DNA of 64,000 nt, from positions 124,001-188,000 of the forward strand of contig CAVOFR010000008.1 in the NCBI GenBank assembly GCA_963695075.1, read 5' to 3'. A model generated the notes under the pieces. That model was not told where the DNA came from, ran no database searches, and worked only from the letters and a program-made list of their open reading frames with translations. The position numbers and the translations under genes are program-made. Each line of letters opens with the position of its first letter. The first letter of the stretch is position 1. The DNA is from CAWCAL01 sp963695075 (GTDB lineage: Bacteria; Actinomycetota; Acidimicrobiia; Acidimicrobiales; CAWCAL01). Positions 1 to 8,392 of the stretch are shown piece after piece.

Positions 1-1269
1 ACCGCTCTCGGCCACGCGTTGCTGCTGACCCCGACACAGGCCGATGCGCAGCGCCTGGCGGCAAGGCTGCGCAGGTCCGGCCTGCAGCCGGCCGTCGGGC
101 CGGACGGGTGGGCGCAAGCGCGGGCCGGAGCCACGCTGATCGGAACCAGAGCAGCGGCTTGGACCCCGGTCGGGGATCTCGCTGCCGTGGTCGTCTTCGA
201 TGAGCACGACCCGGCCTACAAGGAACAGGCCGCGCCGGCGTGGAACGGGAGGGATGTCGCGGTCGAACGGGCCCGACGTGCGGGCGTTCCCTGCCTCCTC
301 GTCTCGCCCGTTCCGTCGCTCGAGGCGCTCGATCTCGGACCGCTCTTCACTCCCTCGAGATCGGAGGAGCGGGCTGGCTGGCCGGCCGTGCAGCTGCTCG
401 ATCGACGTCGCGACGACCCGGTCCGCGGCGGACTGTTCGCCGAGGGATTGACCGAGCTCGTGCGCGGTGAGCGCCGGGTCGTCTGCGTATTGAACCGCAC
501 GGGCCGGTCGCGATTGCTGGCCTGCGTCGCCTGCGGCGTCCTGGCCCGCTGCGACCGCTGCGACGCCGCCGTTCGTCAACGCGAAGAGGCATCGCTCATA
601 TGTGAGCGTTGCGGGACCGAGCGACCGGTCGTCTGCTCGTCCTGCGGATCCGAGCAGCTGAAGAACCTGAGGCAGGGCGTCACGAGAGCTCGAGAGGAGC
701 TGGAGGCGCTGGTCGGTGAGGTGGTGGGCGAGGTGACGGGCAGTACCGAAACCGTCGCCGGCGCCCGGGTCCTGATCGGGACCGAGGCCGTGCTGCACCG
801 GGTCGGTCATGCGGACGTGGTCGTCTTCCTCGACATCGATCAGGAGCTGCTCGCCCCCCGCCCCCGAGCGGCCGAGGAGGCGATGACCCTGGTGGCCCGC
901 GCCGCTCGGTTGGTCCGCGGCCGCCGATCCGACGCGCTCGGCCGGCTCGTCTTCCAGACCCGCAATCCCGGCCACGACGTCCTTCAGGCCGCGCTGTTGG
1001 CCGATCCGGAACGGGTCTCGGACGGAGAGCGACGCACCCGCTCCCTCCTGCGGTTCCCTCCCGTGTCGGCCATGGCGCGCGTCTCCGGGGCGTCGGCGGG
1101 GGCGTTCATCGACCGGTTGGGATCACCCCTCGGGCTCGAGGTCCTCGGGCCGGTCGACGACGCGTGGCTCATCAGGGCCGATTCTCACGCCGTGCTGTGC
1201 GACGCGCTGGCGTCGGTGGAACGGCCGACCGGCCGATTGCGGCTCGAGGTCGACCCACTGCGGTGGTGA
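1..1269 (+). CDS. priA: Primosomal protein N' PriA, C-terminal part (5' end outside window)
   Basis: The reading frame is open from base 1, so the gene starts upstream; the TTG at 19 is internal. PriA restarts stalled replication forks by binding branched DNA and loading the primosome. Visible in order are a motif-II region (FDEHDPAYKEQ, about residues 65-75 of this fragment), a motif-III equivalent (SPVPSLE), and the zinc-binding insert at about residues 175-220 with Cys pairs CVACG, CDRC, CERC and CSSC. The helicase motifs are eroded: the usual DEEH and GSATP are not intact, as is known for actinobacterial PriA proteins thought to lack helicase activity. The protein ends with a short C-terminal domain. 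It is separated from the minus-strand trmH-like gene by 75 bp in which I see no clear signal. Confidence 0.88.
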   Translation, partial: TALGHALLLTPTQADAQRLAARLRRSGLQPAVGPDGWAQARAGATLIGTRAAAWTPVGDLAAVVVFDEHDPAYKEQAAPAWNGRDVAVERARRAGVPCLLVSPVPSLEALDLGPLFTPSRSEERAGWPAVQLLDRRRDDPVRGGLFAEGLTELVRGERRVVCVLNRTGRSRLLACVACGVLARCDRCDAAVRQREEASLICERCGTERPVVCSSCGSEQLKNLRQGVTRAREELEALVGEVVGEVTGSTETVAGARVLIGTEAVLHRVGHADVVVFLDIDQELLAPRPRAAEEAMTLVARAARLVRGRRSDALGRLVFQTRNPGHDVLQAALLADPERVSDGERRTRSLLRFPPVSAMARVSGASAGAFIDRLGSPLGLEVLGPVDDAWLIRADSHAVLCDALASVERPTGRLRLEVDPLRW

Positions 1270-1344
1270 AGCTCCATCGGGCAACTTGCGGCCCCAAAAC
1301 CCACTTCCGGGCTCTCGGCGACCGAGTTCGCCGGTTGAGTCGGG

Positions 1345-1878
1345 TCACCACGAGCGGCGCCGGACCTCCCAGATGGCGATCGCTCCTGCAGCTGCGACGT
1401 TGAGGGACCCGACCCGACCCAGTTGAGGGAGAAACACGACCTCATCGCAGGCCCGGAGTGTCGAGCGGGCCAGCCCGCGGTCCTCGTGGCCGAGTACCAG
1501 ACAGACGTCGCCGGTCAGGTCCGCTTCGTGGGCGGGGGTGGCGTCTTGCGCCAGCTCGACACCCACGACGCCGTAGCCGGCGTCTTTGGCGGCCTGGATC
1601 GCGGCGGGACCGTCGCGTTCGCCCGCCCAGGTGAGATAGCGCTCGGTACCCATGGCGGTACGGCCCACGTTGGTGTCATCGAGCGGCGGTGTCGGCGGGA
1701 TGGTCCACACCATGTCGACGCGGTAGGCGGCAGCGGTGCGGACGAGGCCGCCGACGTTGAACGGACTGCTCACGCCGTCGAGAATCAGCGACACACGGGG
1801 AAATGGCTGCTTGCGCCATGTCCGGTGGAGTCGCTTGAGCTCGGTGCTCGACAGTGTGTTCACGACGCGCTCGTTCAT
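1345..1878 (-). CDS. TrmH/SpoU-family RNA 2'-O-methyltransferase
   Basis: A 177-residue SPOUT-fold methyltransferase. The three SpoU motifs are visible: NVGGLVRTA (about residues 41-49), LGHEDRGL (about 129-136) and LPQLGRVGSLNVAAAGAI (about 150-167). Family members methylate a tRNA or rRNA ribose using SAM; the target cannot be read from sequence, though length and motif spacing resemble TrmH (tRNA Gm18). The ATG overlaps the stop of the upstream methyltransferase in an ATGA junction, so it is probably translated by coupling as the last gene of a three-gene minus-strand operon. Confidence 0.85.
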   Translation of the reverse strand: MNERVVNTLSSTELKRLHRTWRKQPFPRVSLILDGVSSPFNVGGLVRTAAAYRVDMVWTIPPTPPLDDTNVGRTAMGTERYLTWAGERDGPAAIQAAKDAGYGVVGVELAQDATPAHEADLTGDVCLVLGHEDRGLARSTLRACDEVVFLPQLGRVGSLNVAAAGAIAIWEVRRRSW

Positions 1879-2498
1879 GACGCCGCCCCTTCGTGGCGTG
1901 GTTCGATCTCCAAGAGCCGGTAACCGCCCCGGGAGAGCCGGCGTAGCACCGGGAAACCCGCTTTGCCGAGGTGCCGGTGCAGTGAGTCGGCCCCGAGGTG
2001 ACGGGCGACGACGAAGGTAGCGGCTCCGGTCGGCTCGAGGCGGTCGAGCCAGGTCGGAAGCAGGTCGTAGAGCGCCGACTTGCCGATCCGGATCGGAGGG
2101 TTGGACCAGATGGCGTCGAAGCGAGCCGCGGGGTCGAGAGCGTCCGGTGCGATCACGCGGACGTTGTCCAGGCCGGCGGCGGCGGCGTTGCGCTCACACA
2201 ACGAGCGAGCCCGTTGGTTGACGTCGACCGCCCAGACGGTCGCGTCGGTGTGGCGATGGGCCAGCGTCAGGGCGATTGCGCCGTATCCGCAGCCGAGATC
2301 GCACAGCCGTCGGGGATCGGGCGACCGGACGCGCCCTTCGAGGAGCAGCAGCTTGGTGCCGGCGTCGACTCGATCGGCCGAGAACACTCCGCGGTCGGTG
2401 GTGAGCGTCATGGCCAGATCGGGCAGCGTCAGCTTCACGCTCTGCGGCGCCGACTCCACCTCGGGCTGCTCGGCGAAGTACTGCTCCCCGTCGCTCAC
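1875..2498 (-). CDS. Class I SAM-dependent methyltransferase, RsmC-like
   Basis: A 207-residue protein with SAM-binding motif I DLGCGYGAIAL near residue 68 and the base-flipping motif as SNPPIR near residue 130. The NPPI/NPPF type belongs to guanine-N2 or adenine-N6 methyltransferases; the small single-domain layout matches the RsmC/RlmG catalytic domain, suggesting rRNA guanine-N2 methylation. I chose GTG at 2498 because it overlaps the TGA of the yihY-like gene (GTGA) and leaves the conserved FAEQPEV start intact. The frame is open further upstream, but only as antisense-free read-through of the yihY region. It overlaps the downstream trmH-like gene by 4 bp. Confidence 0.75.
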   Translation of the reverse strand: MSDGEQYFAEQPEVESAPQSVKLTLPDLAMTLTTDRGVFSADRVDAGTKLLLLEGRVRSPDPRRLCDLGCGYGAIALTLAHRHTDATVWAVDVNQRARSLCERNAAAAGLDNVRVIAPDALDPAARFDAIWSNPPIRIGKSALYDLLPTWLDRLEPTGAATFVVARHLGADSLHRHLGKAGFPVLRRLSRGGYRLLEIEPRHEGAAS

Positions 2499-3331
2499 GC
2501 AGACCTCGTCGAGCCGAGCCGGCGTTCCGCCTCGATCTCGGCTCCGATCAGGACCGACAGCACGCTCGTCATCAGCCAGAAGAGAAGAATGATGAGCCCG
2601 GCGAGCGCTCCGTAGGTCTCCCCATAGGAGGCGAAGATCCGGGATCCGAACGCGGTCAGAAGAGCGGAGAGGACCAGCCAGAGTCCGGCGGCGACGATGG
2701 CGCCGGGAGCGAAGAAGCGCCACCGCTCGATCGGTAGATCCGGTCCGAGCTGGTAGAGCGCCGAGATCGCCACGACGACGATGACGATCAGGACCGGCCA
2801 GCGAACCAGCTCCAGCACCTGGATCGTCCCGCTGGAGAGTCCGGCCCATCTCAGCACCGGTCGCAGGAGGTTGAGGCCGATGAAGGCCAAGGCCACCACG
2901 AAGATCGATCCGAGCGTGATGAGCAGCGCCAGCCCCCGGAAGACCAGAAACCCCCGTTGCTCCTCGATTTCGTGAACAGCGCTGATCCCTTTCATCAGGT
3001 TGCTGGTGGCACCCGATGCGGACCACAGGGCGAGCGCGAGCCCGATTGCGGCCGAGAGGCCCAGCCCCGATGTATCGGTGAGCGCGGTGAGCTGATCGGT
3101 GATGAAGTCGCCCGACCCCTCGGGAAGCTGGTCGGCCGCGTCCGCGATCTGTTGCTCGATGTCGTCGGGATCGGCCACCAGACCGTAGACCGAGACGGTG
3201 GCGAGCAGCGTCGGCACGATGGCCAGCATGATGTAGAAGGCGATCCCCGCGGCGAGGATCGGGAGATGGTGCCGCTTGACGCCTTCACGAAGCTCATGGA
3301 GCGCGCTCCTGGCCTGGCCCCAATTCACCAT
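2495..3331 (-). CDS. YihY/BrkB-family inner-membrane protein
   Basis: A 278-residue integral membrane protein with about six hydrophobic helices, beginning LPILAAGIAFYIMLAIVP. The polar loop after the first helix and the GLALALWSASGA helix are typical of the YihY/virulence factor BrkB family (historically mislabelled ribonuclease BN). Function is not established; transport or envelope roles have been proposed. The ATG is preceded by an AGGAAG Shine-Dalgarno sequence. It heads the minus-strand operon with the two RNA-methylase-like genes and is divergent from def. Confidence 0.8.
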   Translation of the reverse strand: MVNWGQARSALHELREGVKRHHLPILAAGIAFYIMLAIVPTLLATVSVYGLVADPDDIEQQIADAADQLPEGSGDFITDQLTALTDTSGLGLSAAIGLALALWSASGATSNLMKGISAVHEIEEQRGFLVFRGLALLITLGSIFVVALAFIGLNLLRPVLRWAGLSSGTIQVLELVRWPVLIVIVVVAISALYQLGPDLPIERWRFFAPGAIVAAGLWLVLSALLTAFGSRIFASYGETYGALAGLIILLFWLMTSVLSVLIGAEIEAERRLGSTRSA

Positions 3332-3375
3332 CGGTCTTCTTCCTCGATCTGATGTTCGACCTGCTCCAGCGACGG

Positions 3376-3381
3376 TAGCCT
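3376..3381 (+). promoter_or_regulatory. Candidate -10 element of a leaderless def promoter
   Basis: TAGCCT lies 6 nt before the GTG start of def, the spacing expected if transcription begins at the start codon. No good -35 is visible. Prediction only. Confidence 0.35.
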
Positions 3382-3387
3382 CAAGCT

Positions 3388-3951
3388 GTGGCGAGCAACC
3401 CCATCGGTACCTCCGCGGCAGGCCCGAGCGCGATCAGGATCATCGGCGACCCCGTACTCACGACACGCGCGTCGGAAGTCGACGACGTCGACGGCGCCTT
3501 GGCCACACTCACCGGCGAGATGCTCACGGTGATGTACGAGGCACCCGGGCTGGGCCTGGCGGCGCCCCAGGTGGGCGTCAGCCGGCGGTTCTTCGTCTAC
3601 GACGTCGGCGAAGGTCCCGCGGTCTTGATCAATCCCGAGATCGTCGAGTCCGAGGGTGAGTGGAGCTACGCCGAGGGCTGTCTGTCGATACCCGAGCTCA
3701 CGTTCGATGTCGTACGACCGAAACGGGTCCACATGACCGGTCGGGATCTCGATGGCAACGAGGTCTCGATCGAGGCCGACGACCTCTTGGCTCGACTGTT
3801 CCAGCACGAGATCGACCATCTGAACGGTGTGCTGTACCTCGACCATCTCGATGACGAGCAGGCCCGTGAAGCCAGACGGTTCGTCCGGGACCTCCGGATG
3901 CGGACCGCCCGACCGGTCGCTCCCGGGGTCGGCGAGCTGCAACTTCCGTGA
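3388..3951 (+). CDS. def: Peptide deformylase
   Basis: A 187-residue metalloprotease that removes the formyl group from nascent N-terminal methionine. All three signature motifs are present: GLGLAAPQVG (about residues 50-59), EGCLSIPE (about 97-104) with the metal-ligand Cys, and QHEIDHLNG (about 139-147) with two His ligands and the catalytic Glu. GTG is the start because it precedes the conserved IRIIGDPVL segment and sits 6 nt after a -10-like box. It is followed 36 bp later by fmt, which performs the opposite reaction on initiator tRNA. Confidence 0.95.
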   Translation: MASNPIGTSAAGPSAIRIIGDPVLTTRASEVDDVDGALATLTGEMLTVMYEAPGLGLAAPQVGVSRRFFVYDVGEGPAVLINPEIVESEGEWSYAEGCLSIPELTFDVVRPKRVHMTGRDLDGNEVSIEADDLLARLFQHEIDHLNGVLYLDHLDDEQAREARRFVRDLRMRTARPVAPGVGELQLP

Positions 3952-3987
3952 CGACGTTCCACCGTTCGTGACCGGCATGTCCCCTTC

Positions 3988-4884
3988 GTGACGGGTCCGC
4001 TGCCTCCACCGTCGAGCGTGGCGTTCTTCGGTACACCGGACATCGCCGTGCCGATGCTCCGCACGGTGGTCGATGCCGGTGTCGCCGTGCCGCTGGTCGT
4101 GACGCGCTCGGACGCTCGGCGGGGTCGCCGGGCCGAACCCACCCCCAGTCCGGTGAAGGCGGCGGCGATCGACCTCGGCCTGCCGGTGGCCCACGACATG
4201 GCGGCGGTGCTCGATGTCGACGTGGATCTGGCTCTCGTCGTGGCCTACGGCCGCATCATCCCGGCCGAGCTCCTGGCCGCGATCCCCATGGTCAACGTCC
4301 ACTACTCGCTTCTGCCCCGCTGGCGCGGCGCCGCCCCGGTCGAACGAGCCATCCTGGCCGGCGACGACACGACCGGAGTGTGCCTGATGGAGGTGGCCGA
4401 GGCTCTCGATGCCGGCGCGGTCTATCGCAGCGCAGCGGTGCCGATCACCCCGACGACGACCGCCGATGATCTCGAGGCGCTGCTGACCGTCGAGGGAGCC
4501 GAGCTGCTCCACACCTCCCTGATGGAGGGATTCCCCGAACCGGTTCCGCAGGTCGGCGAGCCGACCTACGCCGACAAGATCGTGCCGGCCGACCTCCGAC
4601 TGGATTGGGATCGCCCCGCGGTGGAGCTGCTTCGCGTCGTGCGGGTCGGAGGCGCGTGGACGACCACCCGCGGCAAGCGGCTGAAGATCCACTCGGCGCA
4701 ACTCAGGGCCGACGACGCTCCGACCCCGGAGGGTCGACCCGGCACCCTCGCCGGATCCGTCGTCTCCTGCGGTCGCGGCTCACTCGAGCTCGGAGTCGTG
4801 CAGCTCGAAGGCAAGGGCCGGGTCGCCGCCACAGCGTGGCTTTCCGGAGCCAGGCTGGCCGAACACGCGGTGTTGGGTGACTGA
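3988..4884 (+). CDS. fmt: Methionyl-tRNA formyltransferase
   Basis: A 298-residue enzyme that formylates initiator Met-tRNA using 10-formyl-tetrahydrofolate. The N-terminal Rossmann-like formyltransferase domain starts SVAFFGTPDIAVP. The motif VNVHYSLLPRWRGAAP (about residues 101-116) carries the active-site His, and the C-terminal OB-fold domain ends with RLAEHAVLGD. It starts at GTG 3988 and overlaps the next gene, rsmB, by 8 bp. Together with def and rsmB it forms the familiar def-fmt-rsmB translation cluster. Confidence 0.95.
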   Translation: MTGPLPPPSSVAFFGTPDIAVPMLRTVVDAGVAVPLVVTRSDARRGRRAEPTPSPVKAAAIDLGLPVAHDMAAVLDVDVDLALVVAYGRIIPAELLAAIPMVNVHYSLLPRWRGAAPVERAILAGDDTTGVCLMEVAEALDAGAVYRSAAVPITPTTTADDLEALLTVEGAELLHTSLMEGFPEPVPQVGEPTYADKIVPADLRLDWDRPAVELLRVVRVGGAWTTTRGKRLKIHSAQLRADDAPTPEGRPGTLAGSVVSCGRGSLELGVVQLEGKGRVAATAWLSGARLAEHAVLGD

Positions 4885-6049
4885 GCCTCCGTCGGCGCGG
4901 CGGGTGGCGGTCGATCTGCTCGAGCGGGTCGAGCGCGACGGCGCCTACGCCAACCTGGTGGTACCGCGAGCGCTGGAGGACGGCGGTCTCAGCGAGCGCG
5001 ATCGTGCGTTCGTCACCGAACTGGTCTACGGGACGGTGCGACGGCAACGGGCTTGCGATCACCTGGTCGATCGCTTCCTGCACGATCCCGCCGTCGACCC
5101 GTCCGTCCGGACATTGCTACGGGTCGGTGCCTATCAGCTCGAGTTCCTCGACACGCCACCCCACGCTGCGGTGTCCGCCACCGTCGACGCGGCACCCCGC
5201 CGGGTGCGAGGCCTGGTCAATGCGGTCCTTCGGCGCGTGGCCGAGAGCGATCCCGGGTGGCCCGACGAAGCGACGCGGCTGAGCTATCCCGACTGGATCA
5301 TCGATCGACTGTCCGCGGATCTCGGCCATGCCGACGCCGTCGCTGCCCTGGAGTCGATGAACCGGCCCGCGATGCGGCGGGTCCGAGCGGATGGCTACGT
5401 CCAGGATCAAGCGTCGGAGTGGGCGGCGGACGAGGTGGGTGCCGGCCCCGGAGATCACGTCCTCGATCTCTGTGCGGCACCCGGCGGCAAGGCCACCGCC
5501 ATGGCCGCCACCGGAGCCTTCGTGGTCGCCTGCGATCGGGGCCGGGGCCGGGTGCGCCTCCTCGCTTCCAACATGCAACGGTGGGGAGCCGGCCATACCC
5601 GGGTGATCCGGGCCGACGCCGGTGCCGCACCGCTGCGAGACCACACGTTCGACCGCGTGCTCGTCGATGCGCCGTGTTCGGGTCTCGGTGCACTCGGCCG
5701 TCGTCCCGATGCCCGATGGCGCATCGACGCCGCCGGGGTGGATCGACTGGCGGCTCTGCAGCGCCGCATCCTGGCCCGGGCCGTCGAGCTCGTCCGGCCT
5801 GGCGGGCTGCTGGCCTACAGCGTCTGCACCATGACCGAGGCCGAGACGCTCGCTGTCGATCGATGGCTGACGTCCGAGTATGCCGAACTCGAGGCCGTAC
5901 CGCCGGTCGGTGACCATTGGCGGGCATGGGGGAGCGGGGGCATAGTCCTCCCCCAGGATCACGGAACCGACGGGATGGCGGTCTTTCTCTATCGCAGGAC
6001 GAGCGACGGCACGTCGCGAATCGACTCCAGGACCGGCCAGTCGGCCTGA
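4877..6049 (+). CDS. rsmB: 16S rRNA (cytosine-967-C5)-methyltransferase
   Basis: A 390-residue enzyme with an N-terminal NusB-like RNA-binding domain (about residues 1-140) and a C-terminal RsmB/NOP methyltransferase domain. SAM motif I is VLDLCAAPGGKATAMAA (about 194-210). Motif IV is DAPCSGLG (about 264-271) and motif VI YSVCTMTEAE (about 313-322), giving the two Cys residues used in m5C chemistry. The GTG start overlaps the end of fmt. The 3' end overlaps the convergent HAD gene by 61 bp, so transcripts from the two strands are complementary there. Confidence 0.92.
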   Translation: MTEPPSARRVAVDLLERVERDGAYANLVVPRALEDGGLSERDRAFVTELVYGTVRRQRACDHLVDRFLHDPAVDPSVRTLLRVGAYQLEFLDTPPHAAVSATVDAAPRRVRGLVNAVLRRVAESDPGWPDEATRLSYPDWIIDRLSADLGHADAVAALESMNRPAMRRVRADGYVQDQASEWAADEVGAGPGDHVLDLCAAPGGKATAMAATGAFVVACDRGRGRVRLLASNMQRWGAGHTRVIRADAGAAPLRDHTFDRVLVDAPCSGLGALGRRPDARWRIDAAGVDRLAALQRRILARAVELVRPGGLLAYSVCTMTEAETLAVDRWLTSEYAELEAVPPVGDHWRAWGSGGIVLPQDHGTDGMAVFLYRRTSDGTSRIDSRTGQSA

Positions 6050-6681
6050 CCGTCGTGGTGCTCGTGGGCCCAGGTGACGTCGTACGGGACCTGCAGGGCC
6101 CGGCCGCCGATCTCGAGCACCGGCAGGATGTCGGATCGGGCTGAGTTGCCGACCATGAGGAATTCGTCGGCGGAGACCTCGAGGTCACCGATGATCCGCC
6201 GGTACGTGGCCGGGTCCTTCTCGTGCACCACCTCGAGCACATCGAACCGCGGACCGAGGCCGCTGGCTTCGATCTTGCACCACTGGTGGTAGAGGTCGCC
6301 CTTGGTGACGAGGGCGAGCCGCACCCGGCCGGCCAGGGTGTCGAGGGTGTCGGCCACGCCTTCGAGCAGGTCCACCGGATGATCGAGAAGGTCCTTGGCC
6401 ATGGTGAGGAGCTCGGCGATGGCGTCGCCGGGGAGATCGCCGTCGCTGGCGTCGAGGAGCACCTCGAGCGATGAGAGCGCGAAGCTCTTGACGCCGTAGC
6501 CGTAGCGGGTCAGATTGGTCCGCTCGGTTTCGAGGAGGCGTCGGTCGAGCTCGTCTCCCGGTATCCAGGGCTCGGCCACCGCTCGGAGCCGGTCCTGGAC
6601 GGCCTGGAAGTGCACCTCGCTGTGCCACAGGGTGTCGTCACCGTCGAAGGCGACCACGACGGGCGGTGCATCACCGGCCAT
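5989..6681 (-). CDS. HAD-superfamily hydrolase
   Basis: A 230-residue haloacid-dehalogenase-type phosphatase. The nucleophile motif I is AFDGDDTLWH near residue 11, motif II the VTKG of LALVTKGDLYHQW (about 122-134), and motif III/IV VHEKDPATYRRII followed by MVGNSARSDILP (about 165-176). Substrate is unknown. ATG 6681 is chosen because the HAD fold begins a few residues later; the frame stays open far upstream over the antisense of mogA and ribD, which is GC-rich shadow. Its 3' end lies inside rsmB on the other strand. Confidence 0.8.
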   Translation of the reverse strand: MAGDAPPVVVAFDGDDTLWHSEVHFQAVQDRLRAVAEPWIPGDELDRRLLETERTNLTRYGYGVKSFALSSLEVLLDASDGDLPGDAIAELLTMAKDLLDHPVDLLEGVADTLDTLAGRVRLALVTKGDLYHQWCKIEASGLGPRFDVLEVVHEKDPATYRRIIGDLEVSADEFLMVGNSARSDILPVLEIGGRALQVPYDVTWAHEHHDGQADWPVLESIRDVPSLVLR

Positions 6682-6767
6682 CCATCGAGTCAAGCAGACG
6701 AATGGGCGAGCGGGCACGGCGACCACCACCCGGTGCGCGGCGGGCCCGAGCCCGCTGGCGGACCCGT

Positions 6768-6773
6768 TACATT
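6768..6773 (+). promoter_or_regulatory. Candidate -10 element of a leaderless mogA-like promoter
   Basis: TACATT lies 7 nt before the ATG of the molybdopterin-type gene. This fits a leaderless start in the divergent region shared with the HAD gene. No convincing -35 is seen. Confidence 0.4.
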
Positions 6774-6780
6774 GCCGGGC

Positions 6781-7263
6781 ATGACCGAGGACCCCTCCGC
6801 CTGGCCGGCCAAGATCGTCACCGTGTCCGACGGAGCCGTCGCCGGGACGCGCGAGGATCGGTCGGGTGACGCGCTCGAGGCCCGACTGACCGAGGCCGGG
6901 TTCTCCGTGGTCGAGCGACGGCTCGTGGCCGATGGCGTCGTGTCGGTTCGCCGGGCTGTCACCGAGGCCGCGGCGCAGTTCACGGGACTGGTGGTGACCA
7001 CGGGCGGGACCGGCTTCGGACCGCGAGATCTCACTCCGGAGGGCACCCGGGCAGCGCTCGACCGGGAGGCTCCCGGCCTGGCCGAGGCGATGCGGCTGGT
7101 CAGTCCGCTCGGACGGCTCAGTCGAGCGGTTGCGGGCACCATCGGCACCGCCCTGGTCCTGAACACGCCGGGGAGCACCGGAGGGTGTATCGAGACCATC
7201 GACGCCGTGCTCGATGTCCTGCCCCATGCGCTCGAGCTGATGGCCGGTGGTCGCCCCCATTGA
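6781..7263 (+). CDS. MogA/MoaB-family molybdenum cofactor biosynthesis protein
   Basis: A 160-residue MPT-binding fold protein. It begins AKIVTVSDGAVAGTREDRSG, matching the SDR/S..D...G pattern of the family, and carries the binding motif TTGGTGFGPRDLTPE (about residues 75-89) and the LNTPGSTGG loop (about 124-132). Family members adenylylate molybdopterin before molybdate insertion. No other Mo-cofactor genes are in view, so assignment to MogA rather than MoaB is open. ATG 6781 is preceded by a good -10 box; an upstream in-frame extension would run over the promoter. Confidence 0.75.
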   Translation: MTEDPSAWPAKIVTVSDGAVAGTREDRSGDALEARLTEAGFSVVERRLVADGVVSVRRAVTEAAAQFTGLVVTTGGTGFGPRDLTPEGTRAALDREAPGLAEAMRLVSPLGRLSRAVAGTIGTALVLNTPGSTGGCIETIDAVLDVLPHALELMAGGRPH

Positions 7264-7294
7264 CCGGTCGGGTGATGGCCGGAGGGGCGGCCGG

Positions 7295-7323
7295 TTGAAA
7301 TGCACCACGACCGTCGGTAAGAT
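7295..7323 (+). promoter_or_regulatory. Predicted promoter of the riboflavin operon
   Basis: TTGAAA (7295-7300) and TAAGAT (7318-7323) are separated by 17 bp, close to the sigma-70/SigA consensus. The GTG start of ribD follows 6 nt after the -10, so the operon mRNA should be leaderless. That leaves no room for an FMN riboswitch. Confidence 0.6.
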
Positions 7324-7329
7324 CGACCG

Positions 7330-8391
7330 GTGCCCACCTCGCACGGTGACCCGCCGAAACATCCCGTGAGGGATCTGGACGTCATGGGCCGGGCCGTGGC
7401 CGAAGGAGACCGAGCCCGGTTCCGGGCTCGACCCAATCCGTGGGTCGGGGCGGTGGTGGTCACCATCGACGGGGCGTCGTTCACCGGCGCAACCGAGATG
7501 CCCGGTGGCCGGCATGCGGAGCGGGTGGCGCTCGATGAGGCCGGTCCCGCCGCACGGGGTGCCACCATGTACGTGACCCTCGAGCCCTGCGCGCACCACG
7601 GTCGGACCGCCCCGTGTGCCGACGCCGTGATCGAGGCCGGCATCGAGCGGGTCGTCATCGGTTTGAGCGACCCCGATCCTCGGGTGGCCGGGGCCGGCAT
7701 GGCCCGAATGCGCGATGCCGGCCTCTGCGTCGAGGTGGGCACCGGGGCCGAGTCCGTCTCCCGGCAGTTGGCGCCGTACCTGCACCATCGCCGCCACGGT
7801 CGCCCCCTCGTGGTGCTGAAGCTGGCGGCGACGTTGGATGGACGAATCGCCGCCCCCGACGGCTCCAGCCGGTGGATCACCGGCACCGAGGCCCGGTCCG
7901 ACGTCCACCGACTCCGGGCCGAGAGCGATGCCGTTCTGGTCGGCGCCGGTACGGTCCGGTCCGACGACCCCTCGCTGACCGTGCGCGACTGGACGCCGGC
8001 CGCAGACGTCGCCGTGCCCGATCGTGGCCTCGATCCGCGCCGAATCGTGCTCGGCACGGTCCCAGCGGGGGCCAGGGTGAACCCGGCGACCGAGGCGTCC
8101 GGTGATCTCGACGAGCTCCTGGAGCAACTCGGGAGCGAGGGCGTCCTCCAGCTCCTGGTCGAGGGCGGTGCCGCCGTCGCCGGTGAGCTCCACCGGCGAC
8201 GCCTCGTCGACCGGTACGTGGTCTACCTGGCGCCGGCCCTGCTCGGGGGTGACGACGGAGCCTCCATGTTCTCCGGCGCGGGCGCCCCCTCCATGGACGA
8301 CGTCTGGCGGGGTCACCTCGACGCCGTCTCGCGGTTCGGCGACGACCTGCGCATCGATCTCATACCCACCGATTCGGAGGAGAGGGCCTGA
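7330..8391 (+). CDS. ribD: Bifunctional riboflavin deaminase/reductase RibD
   Basis: A 353-residue cytosolic enzyme catalysing two consecutive riboflavin steps: deamination of diaminohydroxyphosphoribosylaminopyrimidine, then NADPH-dependent reduction of the ribosyl side chain. The N-terminal deaminase domain (to about residue 150) has the zinc motifs GRHAERVAL and LEPCAHHGRTAPC. The C-terminal reductase domain begins LKLAATLDGRIAAPDG and contains SRWITGTEAR and LVEGGAAVAG. It is the first gene of ribD-ribE-ribBA-ribH. Confidence 0.94.
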   Translation: MPTSHGDPPKHPVRDLDVMGRAVAEGDRARFRARPNPWVGAVVVTIDGASFTGATEMPGGRHAERVALDEAGPAARGATMYVTLEPCAHHGRTAPCADAVIEAGIERVVIGLSDPDPRVAGAGMARMRDAGLCVEVGTGAESVSRQLAPYLHHRRHGRPLVVLKLAATLDGRIAAPDGSSRWITGTEARSDVHRLRAESDAVLVGAGTVRSDDPSLTVRDWTPAADVAVPDRGLDPRRIVLGTVPAGARVNPATEASGDLDELLEQLGSEGVLQLLVEGGAAVAGELHRRRLVDRYVVYLAPALLGGDDGASMFSGAGAPSMDDVWRGHLDAVSRFGDDLRIDLIPTDSEERA

Positions 8392-8392
8392 C

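Noticed and set aside
7264..7329. FMN riboswitch before ribD
   Set aside because: Only 66 bp are available, no RFN-type conserved sequence is visible, and the promoter places the transcript start at the GTG.
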